This document shows, piece after piece, positions 1 to 7,871 of a DNA stretch of 64,000 nucleotides. Numbering within the stretch: position 1 is the first letter of the stretch; each line of letters opens with the position of its first letter. The DNA is from JBBIRW01 sp037441565. GTDB taxonomy: Bacteria > Desulfobacterota > JBBIRW01. Location: assembly GCA_037441565.1 (NCBI GenBank), contig JBBIRW010000005.1:1-64000 (forward strand), written 5' to 3'. Under the pieces are notes generated by a model. That model saw only the letters and a program-made list of their open reading frames with translations. It made no database searches and was not told where the DNA came from. The translations under genes and the position numbers were made by a program.

Positions 1-343
1 GTGCATATTTTACAGCCTCTCTCAATTCCCTTACCTGATCTATCCCTCTGTTCGAGGCCCCATCTATCTCAAGTACATCCATGAAATGACCAGAATTTAT
101 CTCCTTACAGGTTGAGCATGCATTGCATGGCGTGGGGGTAATACCCCTTTCACAGTTAAGAGCCCTTGCAAAAATCCTTGCAGTTGTTGTCTTTCCCACA
201 CCCCTTGGACCTGCAAAGAGATATGCATTTGCAATCTTACCCATGGAGATTGCATTCATAATTGTCCTTATTAAGGCTTCCTGTCCAACGACCTCTTCAA
301 ATCTGGTGGGTCTCCATTTGAGGGGCAGAACCCTGTAGGACAT
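1..343 (-). CDS. dnaX: DNA polymerase III subunit gamma/tau, N-terminal part
   Basis: This is the clamp-loader ATPase of the replicative polymerase; only the first 114 codons lie in the window and the gene runs off the left edge. The translated start reads MSYRVLPLKWRPTRFEEVVG, the classic DnaX opening, followed by the Walker A motif GPRGVGKTTTAR, a zinc-binding cluster with cysteines in the pattern C-x8-C-x2-C-x2-C, and the DVLEIDGASNRGID segment before the sensor region. The ATG at 343 is preceded by GGTGTGGAG. The SRP RNA gene lies just upstream on the same strand, a pairing seen in many bacteria. Confidence 0.95.
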   Translation of the reverse strand, partial: MSYRVLPLKWRPTRFEEVVGQEALIRTIMNAISMGKIANAYLFAGPRGVGKTTTARIFARALNCERGITPTPCNACSTCKEINSGHFMDVLEIDGASNRGIDQVRELREAVKYA

Positions 344-370
344 CTCCACACCTTTAAGTTATAAGAAATA

Positions 371-479
371 TTCGGCGAACAGGTTACTTGCAGCACACAG
401 AATTGAATTGCTTACCGTTGCTTCCTTCCGGACCTGGCGGGATTCGCAATATTCTGTTGCTCAAGACCTGGTCGCCGAA
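371..479 (-). ncRNA. ffs: Bacterial small signal recognition particle RNA (4.5S)
   Basis: The minus strand contains the near-invariant apical domain CAGGTCCGGAAGGAAGCA, which binds Ffh. The ends pair as TTCGGCGA with TCGCCGAA to close a long hairpin of about 109 nt, the size of the short bacterial SRP RNA without the Alu domain. It sits directly upstream of dnaX on the same strand. The exact ends are inferred from the terminal stem. Confidence 0.95.
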
Positions 480-544
480 ATTTATGCGATTAAAATAACA
501 GAAAATTTTCGCAGTTTCAAGTATATCTGTGAAAAAATCCTGTA

Positions 545-757
545 TTGAATATCTATACCCATTTCTGGTATAAAAAATTCGTGACCTTTCTTGAATACCT
601 CAGAATGAAAAATATAGAGTTTTCGCCTTCAGATCTACCCAGACTCATAATCAAATACTATGAAGAATACAGGGCCTTTGTAACCTCACTGAAGGATGGA
701 TGCAAAAATGAAGGGGAATCGGGAGGCTCAGAAGAAACTAACGAAAGTACCTCCTGA
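545..757 (+). CDS. Possible small protein, 70 aa, unrecognised
   Basis: This is a short open frame starting at TTG 545 (or ATG 605) in the space between ffs and the convergent transpeptidase gene, whose 3' end it overlaps by 20 bp. The first half is aromatic and basic (for example YTHFWYKKF) and the C-terminus is a Glu/Ser-rich tail. There is no convincing ribosome binding site and I recognise no family. The otherwise empty space and the protein-like composition are the only support; it may be spurious. Confidence 0.25.
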   Translation: MNIYTHFWYKKFVTFLEYLRMKNIEFSPSDLPRLIIKYYEEYRAFVTSLKDGCKNEGESGGSEETNESTS

Positions 758-1991
758 AAAATTCCTTAGCCAAATGGGAGCTTTTGAATTTCCACCTTCC
801 ATTGCTTACCATGAGAACGGAGACTGCTATATTGGGGTTATAGAGCGGAGCAAATCCCACAAACCATTCGCACCTTCCCTTTGGTTCACCACCTGTTAAT
901 GATCCTGTTTTCCCAGCAATTGATATACCCTGAATATAGGGTCTCTTTTTTCTATCAAAGAATGCCTTCCTTGATGTTCCTATCGTAACAGTTTTTTCCA
1001 TCATACGGGCAATTGTTTTTGCTGTTGAAGGGGAAATGACCCTTCTTAATACTTCTGGTTTTGCGGAATATATAATCCTGCCTTCCCTGTCCTTTATGCT
1101 TTCTACAATATAGGGAAGAACGATCTCTCCACCGTTTGCTATGGCTGCAGCAACAATTGCACCATGAAGCGGACTCATATAGGACTCACCAAACCCCGCA
1201 CCGAGTTTACTGATTCCAACTTTATCTTCAGGGATCACCACATAGCTTATATCCATATCAAGATCCCGTAGCTCCAATTTCTGGTTGAAGCAGAAATTTC
1301 TGGAGTATCTTTCCATTGTTTCTGCACCAATTGATGTTGCAACCTTTGCAAAAACAGGATTAACCGATTTTGCAAAGGCATATTCAAGCGACATCCTTCT
1401 TGCCCTTCTCACAGAATTAAAATTCCAGTTCCTCGGTGAGATATCATACATGGACCCCCTGAAAAGGATTTCTGTATAGGGTGAGAGCTTTCCTTCCTCA
1501 ATCGCAGCAGATGCTGTGATTATCTTATATATCGATGCAGCAGGATGTGATGCTCTCAGTGATGCGTTAATTCCCCCTTTACCTTCCCTTGAATAACTCA
1601 CAATGCTGATAACCCTCCCTGTATATGGTTCCATCGCAACAAAAGCTCCATATTCCACATCTGATTTTTTAAAAAGCTCGATAACCCTTTGTTGAAGATC
1701 AGGGTCCACTGTAAACTGAACCTTAATGTCTTTTGACCAGGGTAAACCATCCAGCACATTCTCATCCCAGGGATTTTTTCCAGCAGAGATCATCTCCTTT
1801 ATTGATGATAATATTTCCTTCTCTGAGAAGTGCTTATACCCATTAGAAATAATTTTTTCACTGTTTATTGTCTGTGGAGAAATTATCAGAAATAAACATG
1901 CGGATAGAAATATTGTTAATTTTGTTATTTTTATTAGCAGGGATGATGATCTTCGGGGCCTCCTCTGGAATTCCCTCCAGTGACGAACCAT
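738..1991 (-). CDS. Penicillin-binding protein, transpeptidase domain (class B-like)
   Basis: This is a membrane-anchored DD-transpeptidase that would cross-link peptidoglycan in the periplasm. A hydrophobic segment near residues 22-40 serves as anchor. The three active-site motifs of the serine transpeptidase fold are present and well spaced: S153-I-Y-K156, S209-V-N211 and K361-T-G363. At 417 aa it is short for a class B protein and lacks the large N-terminal dimerisation domain, so it resembles the compact, PbpA-like proteins of anaerobes or D,D-transpeptidases of spore formers. It is transcribed alone, and the next gene upstream is a nitrilase 43 bp away. The division or elongation role cannot be assigned. 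Confidence 0.85.
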   Translation of the reverse strand: MVRHWREFQRRPRRSSSLLIKITKLTIFLSACLFLIISPQTINSEKIISNGYKHFSEKEILSSIKEMISAGKNPWDENVLDGLPWSKDIKVQFTVDPDLQQRVIELFKKSDVEYGAFVAMEPYTGRVISIVSYSREGKGGINASLRASHPAASIYKIITASAAIEEGKLSPYTEILFRGSMYDISPRNWNFNSVRRARRMSLEYAFAKSVNPVFAKVATSIGAETMERYSRNFCFNQKLELRDLDMDISYVVIPEDKVGISKLGAGFGESYMSPLHGAIVAAAIANGGEIVLPYIVESIKDREGRIIYSAKPEVLRRVISPSTAKTIARMMEKTVTIGTSRKAFFDRKKRPYIQGISIAGKTGSLTGGEPKGRCEWFVGFAPLYNPNIAVSVLMVSNGRWKFKSSHLAKEFFRRYFR

Positions 1992-2034
1992 CGAATCTCA
2001 ATTAACAGATTTCTCACTTAAAGTCAATAGTTTA

Positions 2035-2838
2035 TCAATATAAATTCAAAATTTCTTTGTAAAGGTCAACCCTCCTGTCTTTAAATATGTCATTCATTTC
2101 GGTGATAGATTTATCCATACTCAGGTTCAGATCCACATTCGCAACACACAGTGCATCTTCATCCTCCCCCAGAGAAGCAACAACCCTTCCCCATGGATCA
2201 ACTATCTGACTTCCTCCAGTAAATATGAGTCTTTTTCCTCCCCTCTCTTCAAAGCCTATCCTGTTTGCTGTTGCTGCAAAAATTCTGTTCTCAAGGCATC
2301 TTGTTAGCATTGCCTTCTGGCAGTATGGGAGAACAAGATTTGATGGATGACAGACAATCTGTGCTTTTTTGAGTGAAAGGATTCTCATAACTTCAGGAAA
2401 TATCCAGTCAAAACATATCATTAGACCTATATTGCCAATATCCGTCTTAAAGACGGGGAAGCCCGTATTTCCCGGTTTAAAATAAAGCTTTTCCTCATAG
2501 AATAGATGCGCCTTCCTGTAATGACCTATATAGCCTGAAGGACCGATGAGAAATGCGGAATTGTAATATCCATCAGGAGCCTTCTCTGCAATCCCTCCAA
2601 CAATATAAACCTTCTTCTCTGATGCAAGACTGGAGAGCATCTCGACTGTCCTTCCCTGTGGAATAGGTTCTGCAAGCTCTTCAATCTCCTCCTTAGATAC
2701 AAATTGATAACCCGTTGAGAAAAGCTCGGGAAGCACATAGAGATCTACATCTGCTCCTGAAATTTTCTCAACGACATGACGGAGATTCTCATCGACCTTT
2801 CCAAATTTCGGAGCAAATTGTAAAAGCCCTATTCTCAT
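2035..2838 (-). CDS. Carbon-nitrogen hydrolase (nitrilase superfamily amidase)
   Basis: This is a cytoplasmic hydrolase of amide or nitrile C-N bonds. From the chosen start the Glu-Lys-Cys triad lies at about E38 (LPELFSTGY), K109 (YRKAHLF) and C142 (LMICFDW), the expected spacing. ATG 2838 is preferred because it follows GGGAGGATCC; an upstream TTG would place that ribosome binding site inside the gene. At 267 aa the length suits omega-amidase or N-carbamoyl amidase members, but the substrate cannot be read from sequence. The oppF-like gene ends 18 bp upstream on the same strand, so the two are likely co-transcribed. Confidence 0.85.
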   Translation of the reverse strand: MRIGLLQFAPKFGKVDENLRHVVEKISGADVDLYVLPELFSTGYQFVSKEEIEELAEPIPQGRTVEMLSSLASEKKVYIVGGIAEKAPDGYYNSAFLIGPSGYIGHYRKAHLFYEEKLYFKPGNTGFPVFKTDIGNIGLMICFDWIFPEVMRILSLKKAQIVCHPSNLVLPYCQKAMLTRCLENRIFAATANRIGFEERGGKRLIFTGGSQIVDPWGRVVASLGEDEDALCVANVDLNLSMDKSITEMNDIFKDRRVDLYKEILNLY

Positions 2839-2856
2839 GGATCCTCCCTTCAAAAC

Positions 2857-3831
2857 CTATATCTTTTCCGCAAGGTGGCATGAAACAAAATGGCCTGGTT
2901 TTATTTCTCTCAATTCAGGAACCAATTCCTTACAGACATTTTCCACATAGGGGCATCTCGGGTGAAAGCTACATCCCGATGGTATGTTAATGGGACTTGG
3001 AACCTCCCCGCTTAAAATAATCCTCCTCCTCTTTGTTTGAGGGTCAACAACAGGAACTGCTGAAAGAAGTGCCCTTGTATAGGGATGGAGCGGGTTGGAG
3101 AATAATTCATCTTTCTCCGCCCTTTCCACAATCTTTCCAAGATACATAACCACTATTTCGTCACAAACATATCTTACGATCCTTAAATCGTGAGAAATGA
3201 AAAGATATGTTAACTTGTATTCTTTCTGAAGCTCAATAAGAAGATTTAGAATCTGTGCCTGAATGGAAACATCAAGTGCGGAAACAGGCTCATCCGCAAC
3301 TATAAACTCAGGAACAGGAGCTATAGCCCTTGCAATGCCGATCCTCTGCCTCTGTCCACCACTGAATTCATGGGGATAGCGGTTGTAGTCAGAGCCCCTC
3401 AAACCCACCCTTTCCATAATCTCAATGACCCTCTCTTTCAACTCCCTTCTCCTCACTATTCCATGTATCCTCAATGGCTCGGCAATTATATCGCCAACAG
3501 TCATTCTTGGATTCAGTGATGTAAAAGGGTCCTGGAATATAATCTGCATCCTTCTCCTTAGCTTCCTCATCTCCATCCGTGAAAGTGAAAAAATATCCAC
3601 ACCATTGAAAAGCACCTTTCCATCTGTGGGTTCTAACAGTCGGAGAATAACCCTGCCCAGTGTTGTCTTTCCGCTTCCAGACTCCCCTACAAGACCCACA
3701 GTCATCCCTTGCTCAATCTCAAAGCTCACATCATCAACAGCCCTGACCACGTCCTGTTTCCTGCTGAACAGTCCTTTCCTCAAAAAGAAATACTTTTTTA
3801 CATTCCTCACCTCAACGATACTTTCGCCCAT
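2857..3831 (-). CDS. Oligopeptide/dipeptide ABC transporter ATP-binding protein (OppF/DppF type)
   Basis: This is an ATPase subunit of a peptide or nickel-type importer. Walker A GESGSGKT lies at residues 49-56, the signature FSGGQ at 157-161, Walker B VADEP at 178-182 and the switch His at 214. The C-terminus has the oligopeptide-transporter extension with the Cys-rich CSFHPRCPY stretch typical of OppF/DppF. ATG 3831 is preferred over TTG 3846 because GAGG lies 8 bases before it. No permease, binding protein or OppD partner is present on either side; its neighbours are a nitrilase and efp. Either the partners are elsewhere or this is an orphan ATPase. Confidence 0.9.
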   Translation of the reverse strand: MGESIVEVRNVKKYFFLRKGLFSRKQDVVRAVDDVSFEIEQGMTVGLVGESGSGKTTLGRVILRLLEPTDGKVLFNGVDIFSLSRMEMRKLRRRMQIIFQDPFTSLNPRMTVGDIIAEPLRIHGIVRRRELKERVIEIMERVGLRGSDYNRYPHEFSGGQRQRIGIARAIAPVPEFIVADEPVSALDVSIQAQILNLLIELQKEYKLTYLFISHDLRIVRYVCDEIVVMYLGKIVERAEKDELFSNPLHPYTRALLSAVPVVDPQTKRRRIILSGEVPSPINIPSGCSFHPRCPYVENVCKELVPELREIKPGHFVSCHLAEKI

Positions 3832-3854
3832 ATAAATATACCTCAAGCGACCGT

Positions 3855-4415
3855 TCAGGAGGCCCTTTCGAGATATTCTCCTGTTCTTGTATCAACCTTT
3901 ATAAGATCACCTTCTTTAATAAAGAGGGGAACCTTTACTGTAAGCCCCGTCTCAAGGGTTGCAGGCTTCATTATATTGGTAATGCTGTCACCCCTGATTG
4001 CCGGTTCTGTGGAGATAACCTTGAGGATCACTGCTGCAGGCAATTCAATGCTCACAGGCTTACCCTCGAAAAAAAGGATCTTGTACTCCTCGTTCTCCTT
4101 TATATAGCCCTTTGCATCACCAAGATACTCCTCAGGGATTGTTATCTGCTCAAAGGTCTTACTATCCATAAAAGTGTATCCATCTTCATTTGAATACAGA
4201 TACTGCATAAACTTCTCTTCAAAGTCGGGTTCCTCAAATGTATCACCTGCAAAAAATGTTTTTTCAATTAATGCACCTGTTTTTATGTTCTTGAGTTTCG
4301 TTCTAACAACAGCCTTCCTCTGGGCTGTCTTCGAATGCTGGAAATCAACAATATAGAATATTTCACCATCAACAGTAATTTTCATTCCTCTACGGAAATC
4401 GGATGTGCTTATCAT
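3855..4415 (-). CDS. efp: Translation elongation factor P
   Basis: EF-P relieves ribosome stalling at polyproline stretches. The protein has the usual 186 residues and three domains: the N-terminal KOW-like domain beginning STSDFRRGMKI, the OB domain and the C-terminal OB domain ending TRTGEYLERAS. The tip of the domain I loop reads HSKTAQRKAVVRTKL, where most EF-Ps read VKPGKG; the position of the modified lysine (K34 in E. coli) aligns with Gln32. The neighbouring 82-aa gene upstream is 19 bp away on the same strand. The family call is certain; activation by lysylation, hydroxylation or rhamnosylation would need a different residue. Confidence 0.97.
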   Translation of the reverse strand: MISTSDFRRGMKITVDGEIFYIVDFQHSKTAQRKAVVRTKLKNIKTGALIEKTFFAGDTFEEPDFEEKFMQYLYSNEDGYTFMDSKTFEQITIPEEYLGDAKGYIKENEEYKILFFEGKPVSIELPAAVILKVISTEPAIRGDSITNIMKPATLETGLTVKVPLFIKEGDLIKVDTRTGEYLERAS

Positions 4416-4434
4416 AAGATCTTTCTCCTCCCTA

Positions 4435-4683
4435 TCAATTTAATTTATATTTCTCCGATATGACCCTTCTGAATCGGGAACCATAGATCAGATCAAAGGT
4501 ATCTCCTTTTTCAGGAAATAGCTTGAGGGCCTCTCGCCTTACGCCTTCAACAATCCTGTATGCCTCTTCAATAGACAGATCACCCTGTCTTATAACATTT
4601 ATTCCAATCGCAACAAGCATACGAAGCCTCTTGAGCCTTTTCTCCTCCTCCCTTAATGCCTCGTTAAATTCGCCTTTTTCCAT
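4435..4683 (-). CDS. Conserved-looking small protein upstream of efp, 82 aa
   Basis: This is a soluble, highly charged, helical small protein. Residues 1-20 are Glu/Lys/Arg-rich, the middle (LSIEEAYRIVEGVRREALKL) is amphipathic, and it ends in a basic tail. There are no cysteines, no signal peptide and no membrane segment. It precedes efp by 19 bp on the same strand and probably forms a two- or four-gene operon with it. I do not recognise a named domain; a role in translation is only a guess from position. Confidence 0.6.
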   Translation of the reverse strand: MEKGEFNEALREEEKRLKRLRMLVAIGINVIRQGDLSIEEAYRIVEGVRREALKLFPEKGDTFDLIYGSRFRRVISEKYKLN

Positions 4684-4794
4684 ATAAAATTCCAGATTTG
4701 TAGATTACCATAAAAATATACTCCATGTAAACCGATTGAAAAGCCAAAGCCTTTTTTGACTTTTCCGGCATATTTAATTAGACTTAATCAGAAA

Positions 4795-5439
4795 ATGGGC
4801 AAATTTAAACATATCATTTTTGACCTTGACAATACCCTTTATCCAAGAGAAATAGGCCTGTTCAACTATGTAAATGAACGTATAAACAGATACCTTGTGG
4901 AATTCATGCGCTTTCCTCCCGATCAAATTGAGGCGATCAGGAAGAATTACATAACAAATTACGGAACAACGCTACGGGGGTTAATTATTCATCATAATGT
5001 GGATACTGATCATTACCTGCAGTATGTTCACGATATTCCCATATCAATTCTTATAAAAAGGGATTTGAAACTCCGAAGCTTCCTTAAAAATATTAATGTA
5101 AACAAGGTAATATTCACAAATGGCTCTGAGGATTACGCAAAAAAGGTTTTGAGGGCCCTCGGTGTTGAAAACTATTTTTCTCGCATCTTTGATATTCAGT
5201 TCTGTCAGTATAAACCCAAGCCCCATCCCGAATCCTATGAAAGGGTCCTCAGGGCATTAAATGCAGAGGGTGGGGAATGCATAATGGTTGATGATATGGA
5301 AGAAAATCTTATTGTAGCCAGGGGCTTCGGTATGCTCACCATACTGATCGGCGATGGAAATTCAAATTCCTCACACTTCATAGTGGAAAGCCTGACCGAA
5401 CTTGACATCCTTCTTGAAAACATTCTTAACCCGGAATAA
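4795..5439 (+). CDS. HAD-superfamily hydrolase, pyrimidine 5'-nucleotidase-like
   Basis: This is a cytoplasmic phosphatase of the haloacid dehalogenase fold. Motif I is FDLDNTLYP with the nucleophile at D10 and acid/base at D12, motif II is the IFTNGS segment, motif III the lysine in YKPKPHP, and motif IV VDDMEEN. The cap region and the overall motif pattern match the SDT1/PhoE-like pyrimidine 5'-nucleotidases, but the substrate is not proven. ATG 4795 gives the standard N-terminus; an upstream TTG would add 13 non-homologous residues. It is divergent from the efp operon, and no strong ribosome binding site is visible. Confidence 0.8.
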   Translation: MGKFKHIIFDLDNTLYPREIGLFNYVNERINRYLVEFMRFPPDQIEAIRKNYITNYGTTLRGLIIHHNVDTDHYLQYVHDIPISILIKRDLKLRSFLKNINVNKVIFTNGSEDYAKKVLRALGVENYFSRIFDIQFCQYKPKPHPESYERVLRALNAEGGECIMVDDMEENLIVARGFGMLTILIGDGNSNSSHFIVESLTELDILLENILNPE

Positions 5440-5495
5440 AAAATAATTCCATTAACTATTTCGTCTAATCGGTGAAAAAAGAAAGGAGGGTTGAG

Positions 5496-5891
5496 ATGAA
5501 AAGGATAATGATCTCCCTTTTAATTATAGTTTCGCTCTTAGCAGTCCAATCCCATCAGGCAGCAGCAGGACAGAAGGAGTGGGCTGTTGCAGGAAAAATC
5601 CTTACAGCAGTGATTGGTGGCATCCTTCTCCATCATATCATACATAAGGAGGCTGCAGAGGCCGCACCGGTATACCGATATGAGAAAGATCCACCCGCTG
5701 TTTACGAAGAAAGGACGGAGTACTATGTACCCGGCCATTATGAGGAAAGGTGGGTACCACCGCTTTACGTAAGAAAATATGATGAATTCGGAAATGTATA
5801 CTATGAAAAGGTCAGAGAAGGTTATTACGCCAGGGTATGGGTACCGCCAAAGAGGATAGAAAAGAGGCGCATTACACAGTGGGATGATTGA
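5496..5891 (+). CDS. Secreted Tyr/Val/Pro-rich protein with repeated YY-W-VPP motif
   Basis: A signal peptide (residues 1-24, ending QAAAG) precedes a short hydrophobic glycine stretch (IGGILLHHIIH) and then a 75-residue region very rich in Tyr, Arg and Glu. Two related units are visible: YYVPGHYEERWVPP and EGYYARVWVPP, separated by a KYDEFGNVYY spacer. Such motifs occur in small periplasmic or envelope-associated proteins of unknown function. ATG 5496 follows AAAGGAGGGTTGAG, a strong ribosome binding site; an upstream GTG 5472 is less likely. Transcribed alone. Confidence 0.7.
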   Translation: MKRIMISLLIIVSLLAVQSHQAAAGQKEWAVAGKILTAVIGGILLHHIIHKEAAEAAPVYRYEKDPPAVYEERTEYYVPGHYEERWVPPLYVRKYDEFGNVYYEKVREGYYARVWVPPKRIEKRRITQWDD

Positions 5892-5895
5892 TAAA

Positions 5896-6825
5896 CTAAC
5901 GGATACGGATGGAATGGACTACCCCATCCGTATCCAACCTCACCTCGAGAACCAGGGCATTCCTTCCTTCATAATTTGAAAAACGCAGATCGAAAAATTC
6001 AATGATTCGCGCATTGTCTTTTTCGAATGAATGAACTGCCGGATATTTTGCAAATTCAAAGAATGCCTTTACTTCATCATACCCCATTAAATCCTGCGGG
6101 ATGGAATCCATTCTAATTCCAGGCACCTTCCTTATGAGAAAGGACCTCTCAGTAAAAGATGCAGGCTCCATAAGATAATAAGAACTGCCTGATCTGGCAA
6201 CAGCCTTCCATTTCAGAGGCCAGAAGAGCGATGGAAAAACCGATAGATCTTCCACTTTTACATTCCTCCTCTGCATCTCGGCTCTGGCCATCTCTATAGT
6301 GCTTTCATGCATAAAGAAACAGAGGGATATATAGGCAATCACATAGAAAAGTAATCCTGATGCTATGAGGAAGCCCTGCCTGCTGAACCTTCTTATAAGA
6401 AGTATTGCAACGATCCCACCGGCTGTGAGTATCGGATCAAAGACAAAGATCAGATCAAGTGCATATCTCTTGTTACTCAAAGGGGCAAAAATCTGTGTTC
6501 CATAGGATGTGAGTATATCAAAACAGATGTGGGAAATTATACCAGCAAGAGAGGTTAAATAGATCATGGAGAAATTTTTAAATTTGCTAAGTAAATATAT
6601 AACAATACTCACAAAAAGGGATATAAAAGGTGCTGCAATGAATGAATGTGTAACCCATCTGTGGTATCTTAAAAAGTGATCCGGTCCCAGGAGCCAGAAA
6701 AGAAGATCAATATCAGGCAGACATGAAGAGAGAATCAGCGTAAACATTAGTATTTTTCCACCCCTCTGGAAAAAACCCAAACGCGAAAAACTTACAGAAA
6801 GGAGTGCATGGGTAGTTGTATCCAT
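5896..6825 (-). CDS. Membrane-bound metal-dependent hydrolase, YdjM/DUF457 family
   Basis: This is a polytopic inner-membrane protein of the LexA-regulated YdjM-type family. It opens with MDTTTHALLS, continues with the conserved LPDIDLL and HRWVTHS motifs whose His and Asp residues would bind metal, and has FDILTSYGTQIF later. About five hydrophobic segments fall between residues 25 and 195, followed by a soluble tail of about 110 residues. I chose ATG 6825 because the family begins at this methionine; an upstream TTG adds seven residues. The substrate of the family is unknown. Confidence 0.8.
   Translation of the reverse strand: MDTTTHALLSVSFSRLGFFQRGGKILMFTLILSSCLPDIDLLFWLLGPDHFLRYHRWVTHSFIAAPFISLFVSIVIYLLSKFKNFSMIYLTSLAGIISHICFDILTSYGTQIFAPLSNKRYALDLIFVFDPILTAGGIVAILLIRRFSRQGFLIASGLLFYVIAYISLCFFMHESTIEMARAEMQRRNVKVEDLSVFPSLFWPLKWKAVARSGSSYYLMEPASFTERSFLIRKVPGIRMDSIPQDLMGYDEVKAFFEFAKYPAVHSFEKDNARIIEFFDLRFSNYEGRNALVLEVRLDTDGVVHSIRIR
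5901..5935 (+). terminator. Hairpin between convergent genes (possible terminator)
   Basis: GGATACGGATGG pairs perfectly with CCATCCGTATCC over 12 bp with an 11-base loop. It starts 10 bases after the stop of the plus-strand secreted protein and lies inside the last codons of the convergent membrane hydrolase gene. No T-tract follows, so intrinsic termination is uncertain. Confidence 0.4.
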
Positions 6826-7053
6826 ATCAGCATAAATTATATACAAACAGACTGTTCAAAACATAGCTTGACTAAATCAAAAATGCTCCCTTCTTCAACC
6901 CGCATTTAAGACTGCCTATCACCCTTTTGCAGGCCCGATCTGGCCCATGCTTTTTGTAGCCATAGTATGCCGGGCTATATATGGATGGCATATCCTTATT
7001 ATCCCCCCTGAGGTGGATACAAACAAAATGATCAATGAGACCCTGAATTCCCT

Positions 7054-7692
7054 TTATCCAGTGCCACTGAATGAATCTATGACAATAACTCTTAATATCT
7101 CAAATACCTTTCTAAAATCTTCACTCTTTTTTAAAAAGATTATAAGCACAATATGGGGGCTCTTTTTTCTTATTGATACCCTCTGAACATCGAGTCCACT
7201 GGTTTTGATTTCATCGAATAATGCCCAATCTTTGTTATTAATTGACCCCCCATGGGCAATTGACCATTTTCCGAGATCCTTAAATTCATTCCGCCCCATC
7301 TGCCGAAGCTCTCGAATGATCCGCTTTTCAAAGGCTGTTTTCTTTAACCAGAATTCCACTTCCCTCTCCGGTTCACTGACAAGATCAGCCTTAATTACAA
7401 GGACATCCCTTCTATTCATAATATGCTGTATTATCCATATAAAAGGAAACTCCCGCGTTTGAAGAAGAAGAAGTATGCCAAAACTTCTTAAAGGATGGAA
7501 AGGTTTATGGACCTGGATCTGAAATCCAGAGCTTCCTATCCACTGAATCGTTGCATCCTCACCGATCATACTTATTTTTTCACGGATCCTTTTTAGAAAA
7601 TGGATCCCCTTTCTCCTGTTTACCTGACCCCCCACAAAATACCAGGCGATGAGAAAAATGCAGAGGAAAGCGATCGTATTTATTAGATTCAA
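7054..7692 (-). CDS. Uncharacterised membrane-anchored protein, 212 aa
   Basis: One N-terminal transmembrane segment (about residues 3-22) is followed by a basic stretch (QVNRRKGIHFLKRIREKI) and a soluble alpha/beta domain with a second hydrophobic patch around 70-80 (FGILLLLQTREF). There are no cysteines, no metal motif and no recognised catalytic residues. It stands alone between two minus-strand genes. I do not recognise a family. Base composition matches its neighbours, so recent transfer is not indicated. Confidence 0.6.
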   Translation of the reverse strand: MNLINTIAFLCIFLIAWYFVGGQVNRRKGIHFLKRIREKISMIGEDATIQWIGSSGFQIQVHKPFHPLRSFGILLLLQTREFPFIWIIQHIMNRRDVLVIKADLVSEPEREVEFWLKKTAFEKRIIRELRQMGRNEFKDLGKWSIAHGGSINNKDWALFDEIKTSGLDVQRVSIRKKSPHIVLIIFLKKSEDFRKVFEILRVIVIDSFSGTG

Positions 7693-7821
7693 ACCTGTTC
7701 CTCTTTTTCTTATGAAGTTAAAATTCAGTGTAAATCCGGTGCAGCATCGATGAAGTTTTAATCTCGCTGACTCAGGCGATCAACCGTTATTGAGCCCCTT
7801 GACAGCCCTGGAAAAATAAAA

Positions 7822-7848
7822 GGCGGGAAGGTGATCCACCTTCCCGCC
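7822..7848 (-). terminator. Rho-independent terminator for the OFA transporter gene
   Basis: A perfect 12-bp stem GGCGGGAAGGTG/CACCTTCCCGCC with a 3-base loop is followed on the minus strand by TTTTATTTTTC. It begins 24 bases downstream of the transporter's stop codon. Confidence 0.9.
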
Positions 7849-7871
7849 CTATGAGCTAATCTCAGACCCCT

